NCBI GenBank assembly: GCA_013044365.1 | Contig: JABEUP010000120.1 | Coordinates: 1 to 8,284, forward strand | Direction of reading: 5' to 3' | DNA from: Acidimicrobiaceae bacterium | Lineage (GTDB): Bacteria > Actinomycetota > Acidimicrobiia > Acidimicrobiales > Acidimicrobiaceae | Length of the DNA stretch: 8,284 nucleotides | Shown here: positions 1 through 6,434 of the stretch, piece by piece | Numbering within the stretch: position 1 is the first letter of the stretch | Layout: each line of letters opens with the position of its first letter | Notes under the pieces: model-generated | The model's database searches: none | Told to the model about the DNA's origin: nothing | The model's input: the letters and a program-made list of their open reading frames with translations, nothing else | Position numbers and translations under genes: made by a program

Positions 1-1101
1 GTACTGCTGGTCCTCATCAATAGGACCTACCGAAGAAGCGTGGCTGCACCTTACATCATTCTCCTGAATATCGAGGTTAGGTACGGAGTCTGCGCGGGCA
101 CCCTCGGAAAGAACCAGGTTCTTGTTGGTCTGGAAAGCATCAGTGGAGGTGGCACCCTTGTCCACTCTTATCAATCCCGAATAAACCAGGTGAGACTCGT
201 TGGCCGCCGCTCCTTTGAAATACAGTTCGCTGCGACCACTTTTGGCGCTGTGTTCCTGAAGAGTCCTAAAATCGAGCACCTGGTCGCCGCTGCCAAAGTA
301 TGCGGCATTCAGACGTGAATCAGCACCGATACCAGCGATGGTTGAAGTTGTGAATATACGGGAGTAGTCACCACCGGCAATAACCGACATGGATCGAAAT
401 TTACTATTGGACATTATCCGGGATGCCTGATGGCCAATCATTTCACATTTTGGGCCCAAATCCTGGACAAGCAGATACTCAAGCAGGGAATCTTTTTCCT
501 GATAGATCTTAGTAATAGGAATTACCAGAAGTTCTGAATCAGGTGGTGAAATCAGAACCTCCAATACCTGGACACTGACGTTGTCTTCGAGCTTCAAACA
601 AAAGTTTGGAAATACAGCGGTCGCCTCATCCGCATCGAAATACCGAATCACCACGATCGGGCGGCTGGAATCATAATCCGCTCCTATCGACAGCGTCAAG
701 GGAACCGACAGAAGGGCATTTAGATACGAGAAAACGTCCGCACCCGAAAAATCATGTGAGATATCTTCCGGATCAACATTGTCAAGCCGAACTCCTGTGG
801 GCGGCTTAAATCCTGGATCGATGATACCGTTATGAGTCTTGATAATCAGAGAATTCTTGTTAGCTGCAAAAAGCGGACCCGCCAAGGCCGACGCAATTTC
901 TCTGCTAGAGGTCTCACCTCCAAAAATTGAATATCTCGAAATATCAAGATCGTCGATATTTGAATACCTCCACTCTTCGATGGCGGAAGTCGGCATTTCC
1001 AAAGAATCAACGTGTGCTCTAATTTCGCTAAAACGTTGGGGCTGGCTGCTCTTGGCTACTGCGTTGTCAAGGCTTGCAGTCCACGCGCTCGAGAGTTTAA
1101 T
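1..1101 (-). CDS. sufD: Fe-S cluster assembly scaffold subunit SufD, 3' end cut by window edge
   Basis: SufD partners SufB and the SufC ATPase in the cytosolic SufBC2D scaffold that builds Fe-S clusters. The reading frame is open for 367 codons up to base 1, with no frameshift. The N-terminal helical part contains IEEWRYSNIDDLDISRY (about residues 51-67), the usual SufD entry motif. The rest is the beta-helix core, with YFKGAAANESHLVYSGLIRV, then NLVLSEGARADSVPNL, then CSHASSVGPIDEDQQ near the edge. His354 in CSHAS matches the conserved SufD histidine implicated in cluster assembly (His360 in E. coli). About 50 C-terminal residues are missing. No ATG, GTG or TTG lies between the upstream in-frame stop (1111-1113) and codon 34, so I chose ATT at 1099-1101, placed five bases after AAGGAG. 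It is divergent from the isomerase gene. The SufB reading would need a different motif before DEDQ, so SufD is preferred. Its normal neighbour sufB is about 7 kb away. Confidence 0.93.
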   Translation of the reverse strand, partial: MKLSSAWTASLDNAVAKSSQPQRFSEIRAHVDSLEMPTSAIEEWRYSNIDDLDISRYSIFGGETSSREIASALAGPLFAANKNSLIIKTHNGIIDPGFKPPTGVRLDNVDPEDISHDFSGADVFSYLNALLSVPLTLSIGADYDSSRPIVVIRYFDADEATAVFPNFCLKLEDNVSVQVLEVLISPPDSELLVIPITKIYQEKDSLLEYLLVQDLGPKCEMIGHQASRIMSNSKFRSMSVIAGGDYSRIFTTSTIAGIGADSRLNAAYFGSGDQVLDFRTLQEHSAKSGRSELYFKGAAANESHLVYSGLIRVDKGATSTDAFQTNKNLVLSEGARADSVPNLDIQENDVRCSHASSVGPIDEDQQY

Positions 1102-1106
1102 GGCTA

Positions 1107-1112
1107 CTCCTT
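1107..1112 (-). promoter_or_regulatory. Shine-Dalgarno site that decides the sufD start
   Basis: On the minus strand AAGGAG is followed by five bases (TAGCC) and then ATT. This is the best ribosome-binding site near the sufD N-terminus. The only ordinary starts in frame are TTG at 1000-1002 and ATG at 994-996, both without a Shine-Dalgarno and both cutting into the conserved N-terminal helix region. It is therefore the main support for an ATT start codon. Confidence 0.6.
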
Positions 1113-1197
1113 AGGTATTACAAAACATCAAAATGGAACTCAGGTTTACCCATAAATCCTACTACCGGAAGATCAATTTCTAACAACCAGATGTTAT

Positions 1198-1225
1198 TAA
1201 ATACCCTCAACTGCTAACCGATCAA
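1198..1225 (-). promoter_or_regulatory. Candidate sufD promoter
   Basis: On the minus strand TTGATC (1225-1220) is separated by 16 bases from TATTTA (1203-1198). Both are partial matches to sigma-70 type -35 and -10 boxes, giving a leader of roughly 90 bases before the ATT start. The -35-like box lies inside the 13-base motif at 1215-1227 that is also found upstream of the protease gene. This is weak consensus evidence only. Confidence 0.25.
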
Positions 1226-1227
1226 CC
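1215..1227. promoter_or_regulatory. 13-base operator-like motif, copy 1
   Basis: TAACCGATCAACC differs at one base from TAACCGGTCAACC at 2495-2507. Both copies lie in divergent intergenic regions, one between sufD and the isomerase gene and one between the Cys/His protein gene and the protease gene. Extending to 20 bases, 15 still match. A shared regulator, possibly the response regulator encoded here, is an inference. Confidence 0.35.
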
Positions 1228-1242
1228 TGATGATCTAAAATT

Positions 1243-1277
1243 ATGACACGGCCATAAATCAGCGCTATAGTCGCAGA
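1243..1277 (+). promoter_or_regulatory. Promoter for a leaderless transcript of the isomerase gene
   Basis: ATGACA (1243-1248) and TATAGT (1266-1271) are close matches to the -35 and -10 consensus, with an ideal 17-base spacer. Six bases separate the -10 box from GTG at 1278, so the expected transcription start is the G of the start codon. There is no Shine-Dalgarno sequence in front of the gene, which fits leaderless translation, common in actinobacteria. Confidence 0.6.
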
Positions 1278-2090
1278 GTGGAATCATTCGCGAATCGGGT
1301 TATCTATTCAGAAGTTAAAGCCCAGATCGGTTACGTATGGTTGGATCGTACGGATAAATCGAATGCCATGGGATCCGGGTTCTTTTCCCAACTTCCCCAA
1401 AGTATTTCTGAATTAGACAATAACCCCGAAGTAAGAGTCATCATTGTTGCGTCAACTTCCAGGCACTTTTCCACTGGCCTTGACCTTATGGAATTGCAAG
1501 ATATCCTTACCGGTGGTGACGCTGGCGATCCACATCGAACCCTTGCGACAATTGAACAGCTTCAAGAATCCATCAGCTCCCTTGCAACCTGCAAAAAACC
1601 CGTGATCGCGGCAGTAAACGGCCACTGCATAGGAGGAGGACTTGACCTAATCTGTTATGCGGATATCCGCCTATGTTCTGCGGATGCAATCTTTTCCGTA
1701 AGAGAAACCAAGCTTGCCATGATTGCGGACCTTGGTTCTCTGCAAAGGCTGCCTTCGCTCATTGGCAGGGGCCAACTCGCTGAACTGGCCTTGACGGGCC
1801 GCGACTTCTCGGCGAGTACGGCACACGAAATGGGCCTGGTCAATAACGTCTGCCGCGACAAAGTCGAACTGATGAACAAGGCTTTCCAACTTGCAACTGA
1901 GATTGCGGCAAATTCACCGACTGCAACTCAAGGGGTAAAAGAGGTGCTCCGAAATTTCTATGACCAGGAAATTGCGAAACAGCTCAAGCTGGTTGCCGAA
2001 TTAAGTCTTCCGCAGCTTGGATCACACGATTTAGCCGAAGCGGTTACAGCGTTCGTTGAGAAACGTCCTCCAAAATTCACCGGCACTTAG
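1278..2090 (+). CDS. Crotonase-family enzyme, probable delta3,5-delta2,4-dienoyl-CoA isomerase
   Basis: A 270-residue protein of normal length for the enoyl-CoA hydratase/isomerase superfamily. The oxyanion-hole segments are HFSTGLDL (about residues 63-70) and VNGHCIGGGLDL (about 112-123). Asp123 in GGGLDL, Glu143 in SVRETK and Asp151 in IADLGSLQRLP match by motif and spacing the three acidic residues of mammalian ECH1 (Asp176, Glu196 and Asp204 in rat). ECH1 moves the double bonds of 3,5-dienoyl-CoA to 2,4-dienoyl-CoA during beta-oxidation of unsaturated fatty acids. The DLGSLQRLP stretch and a later SPTATQGVK segment are also typical of this subgroup. A plain enoyl-CoA hydratase is the alternative, but it would normally carry two glutamates at different positions. 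The GTG start is chosen because the -10 box lies directly before it. The gene stands alone, and its stop codon overlaps that of the convergent minus-strand gene, leaving no room for a separate terminator. Confidence 0.88.
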   Translation: MESFANRVIYSEVKAQIGYVWLDRTDKSNAMGSGFFSQLPQSISELDNNPEVRVIIVASTSRHFSTGLDLMELQDILTGGDAGDPHRTLATIEQLQESISSLATCKKPVIAAVNGHCIGGGLDLICYADIRLCSADAIFSVRETKLAMIADLGSLQRLPSLIGRGQLAELALTGRDFSASTAHEMGLVNNVCRDKVELMNKAFQLATEIAANSPTATQGVKEVLRNFYDQEIAKQLKLVAELSLPQLGSHDLAEAVTAFVEKRPPKFTGT

Positions 2091-2428
2091 GTCTCTTTGC
2101 GGCGAAAAAATAATCCCCGCTTCGACTTCTTTTCCCTTTTGGAAACTTCATCCAGTACCTCGGGTAATACTGAATCAATCACGGATTCGGCATCACGCAA
2201 CAACTCTGAAATGTCTCCCGGATCTCCGTCGGGCTCATCCTCTATCTTTGGAGGCACCAATGATCCGTGAACCCAAGCCACGTCAGCAAGTCTTCGCTCA
2301 TACTTTGAGCAATCCTCCGGACATCGCCACGGAGCTTCTGGAGCAAGGTCCAGTTCGCAAAACCGGGCGACCTCGCCTGAAGGATACGTCCTGCTCTGAA
2401 AATGCTTGCACTCTTCTCGCATCGCCAT
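2087..2428 (-). CDS. Small Cys/His-rich conserved protein of unknown function
   Basis: A 113-residue protein that I cannot assign to a named function. It seems to resemble short hypothetical proteins of Acidimicrobiia-type genomes, but that is from memory. The N-terminal part has Cys7-x-His9, Cys24, Cys36 and Cys40, with motifs ECKHFQSRTY and LAPEAPWRCPEDC, a spacing that suggests a bound metal ion or Fe-S cluster. WVHGSL follows at 52-57. Residues 62-95 are acidic and probably helical, and the tail from 96 is strongly basic (SKREKKSKRG then FFRRK). No signal peptide or membrane segment is visible, so it is probably cytosolic. Its TAA and the TAG of the isomerase gene share bases 2088-2089. 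Two starts are possible (Met1 or Met3); Met1 is used because TAGGTT lies six bases before it. Coding is supported by the clustered Cys and Trp motifs; the plus-strand frame over it looks like a shadow. Confidence 0.72.
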   Translation of the reverse strand: MAMREECKHFQSRTYPSGEVARFCELDLAPEAPWRCPEDCSKYERRLADVAWVHGSLVPPKIEDEPDGDPGDISELLRDAESVIDSVLPEVLDEVSKREKKSKRGLFFRRKET

Positions 2429-2434
2429 AAGTCC

Positions 2435-2440
2435 AACCTA
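2435..2440 (-). promoter_or_regulatory. Candidate -10 box for leaderless transcription of the Cys/His protein gene
   Basis: TAGGTT on the minus strand sits six bases before the ATG at 2428, the same geometry as the isomerase promoter. I see no convincing -35 box 16-18 bases upstream, where the sequence is A-rich. The GAGGATAGG stretch could instead serve as a ribosome-binding site, so this is tentative. Confidence 0.3.
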
Positions 2441-2494
2441 TCCTCTTCATCTATTTTTTTGGCCGCCCTTTTAATTGTGGCAAGCGGCTTGGAT

Positions 2495-2511
2495 TAACCG
2501 GTCAACCGGTT
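2495..2511. promoter_or_regulatory. Tandem 8-bp repeat operator upstream of the protease gene, copy 2 of the shared motif
   Basis: AACCGGTC AACCGGTT (2496-2511) is two 8-base direct repeats that differ at one base. It also reads as an inverted repeat, AACCGG and CCGGTT around TCAA. It directly abuts a possible -35 box, TTGGCA (2510-2515), although no good -10 follows. OmpR/PhoB-family regulators bind head-to-tail repeats just upstream of -35 boxes, and MprA in mycobacteria recognises paired 8-bp repeats. Control by the regulator encoded at 4166 is an inference. Confidence 0.42.
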
Positions 2512-2618
2512 GGCAAAGACTTTAAAGGTTTTAAACGATACTCAGAGGTTCCCCAGAATTCTCAAAGCTTCACCGTACATAATGTATCTAAAGCAAAATA
2601 TCAGAATGTATCAACAGC

Positions 2619-2624
2619 AGGTGG
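2619..2624 (+). promoter_or_regulatory. Shine-Dalgarno site that decides the protease start
   Basis: AGGTGG is followed by five bases and GTG at 2630. The longer reading frame from TTG at 2510 has no ribosome-binding site and would overlap the repeat operator. It would add 40 residues with no membrane or domain signal, so GTG at 2630 is preferred. Confidence 0.6.
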
Positions 2625-2629
2625 TAAAA

Positions 2630-4126
2630 GTGACAATCAACGAAAACGAACCAAATGAAACTGCGGCCGTCGGTGGCGTAGATGCTTCTGGCTCGAACGA
2701 AAATTTTAACGAACCAACCGAGGTCAGTGGTCCAGCGGTGGCTGATCCTACCGGGAACACAACTGAACCGGTGCCAGTCCCGGCGATAAGCTCCAATCCC
2801 GGCGAAGATGGCCCGATGGATGCAACTCAGGACATGCAACAAAGCGGTAGCGACGAAACCACAGAATCTCAGCCTTTTATCCCCCAGCCATTCCCGGCAC
2901 CTGACAACCCCCTCTCAGGTCCCGGGAATGGCACCCCCAAACAAAAGAGGGTGAAAAAGGCGCGTAAACCGATCTCCCCGCTGGCAAAGACTGTTATGGC
3001 TGCATCGGTTATTTCCTTGGTCCTAGGTGGTTCAGCTGGAGCAGTAGTAGCTAAACTTACCTCTTCTACCAGCACTCAACCAACCGTAACTACATCACCA
3101 GTAGTAAATAATCCTACTAGCGCCACCCCGACCGACATCCAGGGCATCCTGTCAAAAGTTGAACCAGCTGTTGTCGATATCCAGACCAGTGGAACTATAT
3201 CCCAGGGTGGATTTTTCGGTGGAACACAGCAATTTCAAGCGGCAGGAACCGGGATGATAATATCCTCCAATGGAGAGGTATTGACCAATAACCATGTCAT
3301 TGCAAACGCATCAACGATCAAAGTCCAGCTGTTCAACCAGACCAAGCTCTACAATGCAATTTTGATTGGTGCTGACCCCACACACGACGTAGCAGTTATC
3401 AAAATCCAAGGTGTGTCTAACCTGCCAATGGTCACGTTTGGCAAATCCTCAAGCTTACAAGTGGGAGACTCCGTGGTAGCGGTGGGTAACGCATTAGCTC
3501 TGCAAGGGCTGCCGACAGTCACCCAAGGAATCGTTTCAGGACTACACCGATCAATTTCAACGAGTTCCAACGGCATTAGCTCAGGTTCAACAACTCTGGC
3601 AGACATGATTCAGACTGACGCACCAATTAATCCGGGCAACTCTGGCGGACCATTAGTCAACTCAGCAGGTCAGGTCATCGGCATGAACACCGCGATTATT
3701 GCCAGTACCGGCTCGGAGCCTGCGCAAAATATAGGATTCGCAGAAGCAATTGACTCTGTACTGCCAGTGGTGAAACAAATTGAAGCTCATCCGAATTCGT
3801 CAACAGGAACGATAGCCGGCGGCAAAGCCTTTCTGGGAGTTGACATCGAAACCCTGACTCCCCAAGTGGCGGCACAGTTAGGATTGCCATCAAATCTTAC
3901 CGGCGTTTTGGTAGTGGCGGTTGTACCAGGTTCTCCGGCCGGAACCGCGGGTATTACGGCTGGTTCTGTAATTACCAAAGTCGGCAACACCTCCCTAACT
4001 TCGGCAGCCCAGCTTGTCACGGTTATTCAAAAAATGAAGCCTGGTGACAAGGTCACAATTTATTGGACGAATAGCAACGGTGCTGGGTCAGCGGTTGTAC
4101 CATTGGGCAGTGCCCCGGCCGCATAA
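2630..4126 (+). CDS. htrA: Membrane-anchored HtrA/DegP-type serine protease with one PDZ domain
   Basis: This protease degrades or refolds damaged proteins outside the cytoplasmic membrane. The 498-residue protein starts with about 100 residues rich in Glu, Asn, Pro and Gly, likely unstructured and cytosolic. A basic stretch (KQKRVKKARK, 104-113) is followed by one membrane helix (about 121-141) and a Ser/Thr/Pro linker. The trypsin-like domain has the full triad: His222 in TNNHVI, Asp253 in THDVAVIKI and Ser338 in PGNSGGPLV. A single PDZ domain covers about 400-495, starting at AFLGVDI. This layout matches actinobacterial PepD/HtrA. The response regulator gene begins 39 bases after its stop with no terminator between, so the three genes are probably one operon. 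The order, protease first, differs from the mprA-mprB-pepD order known in mycobacteria. The tandem repeats at 2496-2511 are a likely control site. The only real doubt is the start codon (GTG at 2630 versus TTG at 2510). Confidence 0.95.
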   Translation: MTINENEPNETAAVGGVDASGSNENFNEPTEVSGPAVADPTGNTTEPVPVPAISSNPGEDGPMDATQDMQQSGSDETTESQPFIPQPFPAPDNPLSGPGNGTPKQKRVKKARKPISPLAKTVMAASVISLVLGGSAGAVVAKLTSSTSTQPTVTTSPVVNNPTSATPTDIQGILSKVEPAVVDIQTSGTISQGGFFGGTQQFQAAGTGMIISSNGEVLTNNHVIANASTIKVQLFNQTKLYNAILIGADPTHDVAVIKIQGVSNLPMVTFGKSSSLQVGDSVVAVGNALALQGLPTVTQGIVSGLHRSISTSSNGISSGSTTLADMIQTDAPINPGNSGGPLVNSAGQVIGMNTAIIASTGSEPAQNIGFAEAIDSVLPVVKQIEAHPNSSTGTIAGGKAFLGVDIETLTPQVAAQLGLPSNLTGVLVVAVVPGSPAGTAGITAGSVITKVGNTSLTSAAQLVTVIQKMKPGDKVTIYWTNSNGAGSAVVPLGSAPAA

Positions 4127-4165
4127 TCAAACAAATTCGCAGGATATGACAGGGGAAGGTATTCG

Positions 4166-4891
4166 ATGCAGTCGTTGCAACCCAAACCGGCAATTGGTAG
4201 GGTGTTGGTCGTCGATGACGAAACCCCGATAACTGAACTGGTGACCATGGCCCTCAGATATGAGGGCTATCAGATGGAACAGGCTCATTCCGGTCGCGAG
4301 GCTATTGAAAAAGTCAGCCATTTTCATCCAGATCTGCTCATTTTAGACATTATGATGCCCGATCTCGACGGTTATGAAGTGGCTCGCAGGCTTCGACAGG
4401 AGAACCAGCAGGTTCCCATCATCTTCCTAACCGCAAAAGATTCTACGGAAGATAAGGTACGGGGACTGGGAATCGGCGGAGATGACTACGTAACCAAGCC
4501 CTTTAGTTTGGAGGAACTATCGGCACGAGTAGCGGCGATCCTGAGAAGGACGCGTGGGGACAGTTCAACCTCTTCGCGACTGGTTTTCGAAGATTTGGAA
4601 CTTGACGAAGAAACCAGAGAAGTTTACAGAGACGGAAACATCATTGAACTTACAGCAACTGAGTTTCGACTACTGAGATTTCTTATGCTCAATGCCAGAA
4701 GGGTAGTTTCAAAGGCCCAGATTTTAGACCATGTTTGGGAATATGACTTCGGCGGAGATGCAAATATCGTCGAAACTTACATCTCTTACCTAAGAAAGAA
4801 AATTGGCGCCTCAGAAGTGGCGCCGCTGATTAAAACAATTAGAGGTGTGGGCTACTCACTAAGGAGCCAATCCAATCCTAAAGTAGGATAG
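4166..4891 (+). CDS. OmpR/PhoB-family response regulator (MprA-like)
   Basis: A 241-residue two-domain transcription factor. The receiver domain (about 11-130) has the acidic pair Asp17-Asp18, the phosphorylation site Asp61 in LILDIMMPDLDG, Thr89 in IIFLTAKD and Lys111 in DDYVTKPF. The C-terminal winged-helix DNA-binding domain (about 142-235) ends in TIRGVGYSLR, preceded by the recognition-helix segment NIVETYISYLRKKIG. GGGGAAGG (4152-4159) six bases before the ATG supports the start. The kinase gene follows after only four bases, so the two are a cognate pair. The context, directly after an HtrA protease, fits an envelope-stress regulator like mycobacterial MprA; this is an inference from gene order and domain type, not from shared target genes. 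All catalytic residues are present, so the protein should be phosphorylated normally. Confidence 0.96.
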   Translation: MQSLQPKPAIGRVLVVDDETPITELVTMALRYEGYQMEQAHSGREAIEKVSHFHPDLLILDIMMPDLDGYEVARRLRQENQQVPIIFLTAKDSTEDKVRGLGIGGDDYVTKPFSLEELSARVAAILRRTRGDSSTSSRLVFEDLELDEETREVYRDGNIIELTATEFRLLRFLMLNARRVVSKAQILDHVWEYDFGGDANIVETYISYLRKKIGASEVAPLIKTIRGVGYSLRSQSNPKVG

Positions 4892-4895
4892 TGCC

Positions 4896-6434
4896 GTGCA
4901 ATTGAAAAAGCTGTCACTAAAGGCGCGCCTTGTCATTTCAGTGACATTGCTGCTGTTCGTAGGAATTGCGATATCAGACGTTGCCACTTATTCGGCATTA
5001 AAATCTTTCCTCATTACAAAGCTGGACCAACAGCTAAACGTGTCGGTAGCACCTGCATCCAGATCTTTGACTAGAGCAATGCTTGGCCAAAACGTAAGCC
5101 AATCGGAATTTGCATTTGTACCATTAGGCAGTTACGGCGAATTAGTAACAACCAATGGATCATCTTTTGTCGCCGCATTCGTACAAAAGCCATCCCAGGC
5201 TGGCTCACCTCCCGCCCTGCCCCCAATCAACTCCAAGAATAACTCAATCGAATTAAACCGGCCGTTCAACGTAAGCAGTACCGCCAACTCCGCTCTTCAA
5301 TACCGTGTAATCGCAGAAAAAAATACCACCACAGGCGCAATCACAATATTGGCAATTCCGCTAACTGGAGTTGCAGCCACTTTAGGACGCCTAGTGATAA
5401 TCGAATTCCTTGTCTCGCTATTCGTACTAATCCTTTTAGCAGCCCTTGGTACTTACATCGTAGGGTTAGGGCTCCGGCCCCTTGATAAGATGGCAGAGAC
5501 CGCGAATGAGATTTCCGAAGGTAACCTTTCCGCGAGAGTCGAAACGACCAGCAACCAGGCATCCGAGGTTGCCAGGCTGGCTAACGCATTGAACTACATG
5601 CTGAGCCAGCTAGTTACCGCATTGGAGCGCAGAGGCCAATCTGAATCAAAATTACGGCGCTTTGTCGCCGATGCTTCGCATGAATTGCGAACTCCTCTTA
5701 CTTCGATTCGCGGGTATGCCGAATTGGTCAGACAAAGATCAGGATTACTTGATGAGTCAGAAACTAAGCGTGCGATGGAACGCATCGAATCGGAGTCGAT
5801 CCGGATGGGCAGTCTCGTGGAAGACCTTTTACTACTGGCAAGACTTGACCAAAATAGACCTGTCGAGAAACTACCGGTCGATCTTACCGAGTTGGTGAAC
5901 GACCTGATCCAAGATTTAATAACTGTGGAACCTTGCAGAAAAATCGAGTCTCATGTTGAAGATGATCTGTGGATAATTGGCGACAAGAACCGTATGATCC
6001 AGGTGATTTCCAACCTCTTTTCTAATTTGAGATTCCATACACCTGAATGCAGTCCTGCGATGATCTATTTAGGACACCTTGATCCCGAACAACTTGCGCA
6101 ATTCAACGGCTTGGAATTAGTCAGAGCAGATGACGACGAATTTAAAATACCAGATATTGGCAAGTTTGAAATCGTACGGTTTGCACTTACCGACTTTGGC
6201 AATGGAATTGAAAAACCATCCCTGAAGAACGTTTTTGAGAGGTTCTACAGAACCGAGTCTTCCCGCTCAAGAGGCTCAGGCGGAACAGGACTGGGCCTCT
6301 CACTGGTAGCGTCAATTGTGAAGGCACACAACGGTAGCGCCTGGGTGGCAAGTGAAGGCATTTCAAAAGGTACAACTTTCGGTTTCGACCTGCTGATTGA
6401 CGTTACCGAAACTGAAGGATCATTTGATATATGA
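4896..6434 (+). CDS. Sensor histidine kinase, HAMP type, partner of the preceding regulator
   Basis: A 512-residue membrane kinase. Membrane helix 1 is at about 12-27 and helix 2 at about 166-188; between them lies an extracytoplasmic sensor region of roughly 135 residues rich in Ser, Asn and Pro with no family I recognise. HAMP covers about 190-242 (LRPLDKMAETANEISEGNL). The dimerisation domain carries the phospho-acceptor His262 in FVADASHELRTPLTSIRGY. The ATPase domain has the N box with Asn377 (NLFSNLRFHTP), the G1 box Asp433 (DFGNGI), the F box (FERFYR) and the G2 box (GGTGLGLSL, 462-470). About 56 residues separate Asn377 from Asp433, some 20-25 more than usual, so the domain has an insertion there. 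GTG is chosen because AGGA (4885-4888) lies seven bases upstream, within the end of the regulator gene, suggesting translational coupling. The likely role is envelope-stress sensing in the same unit as the HtrA protease. Confidence 0.95.
   Translation: MQLKKLSLKARLVISVTLLLFVGIAISDVATYSALKSFLITKLDQQLNVSVAPASRSLTRAMLGQNVSQSEFAFVPLGSYGELVTTNGSSFVAAFVQKPSQAGSPPALPPINSKNNSIELNRPFNVSSTANSALQYRVIAEKNTTTGAITILAIPLTGVAATLGRLVIIEFLVSLFVLILLAALGTYIVGLGLRPLDKMAETANEISEGNLSARVETTSNQASEVARLANALNYMLSQLVTALERRGQSESKLRRFVADASHELRTPLTSIRGYAELVRQRSGLLDESETKRAMERIESESIRMGSLVEDLLLLARLDQNRPVEKLPVDLTELVNDLIQDLITVEPCRKIESHVEDDLWIIGDKNRMIQVISNLFSNLRFHTPECSPAMIYLGHLDPEQLAQFNGLELVRADDDEFKIPDIGKFEIVRFALTDFGNGIEKPSLKNVFERFYRTESSRSRGSGGTGLGLSLVASIVKAHNGSAWVASEGISKGTTFGFDLLIDVTETEGSFDI

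Noticed and set aside
839..1114. Plus-strand frames of 67-92 codons over 40-1114
   Set aside because: They are antisense to the continuous, well conserved SufD frame.
2056..2430. 124-codon plus-strand frame over the Cys/His gene
   Set aside because: It overlaps the end of the isomerase gene, has no motif, and is antisense to a frame with clustered Cys and Trp motifs. It is a shadow.
2462..2488. GCCGC/GCGGC hairpin next to a T run as a terminator
   Set aside because: The T run comes before the stem on the plus strand and reads as A on the minus strand, so it does not work as an intrinsic terminator in either direction.
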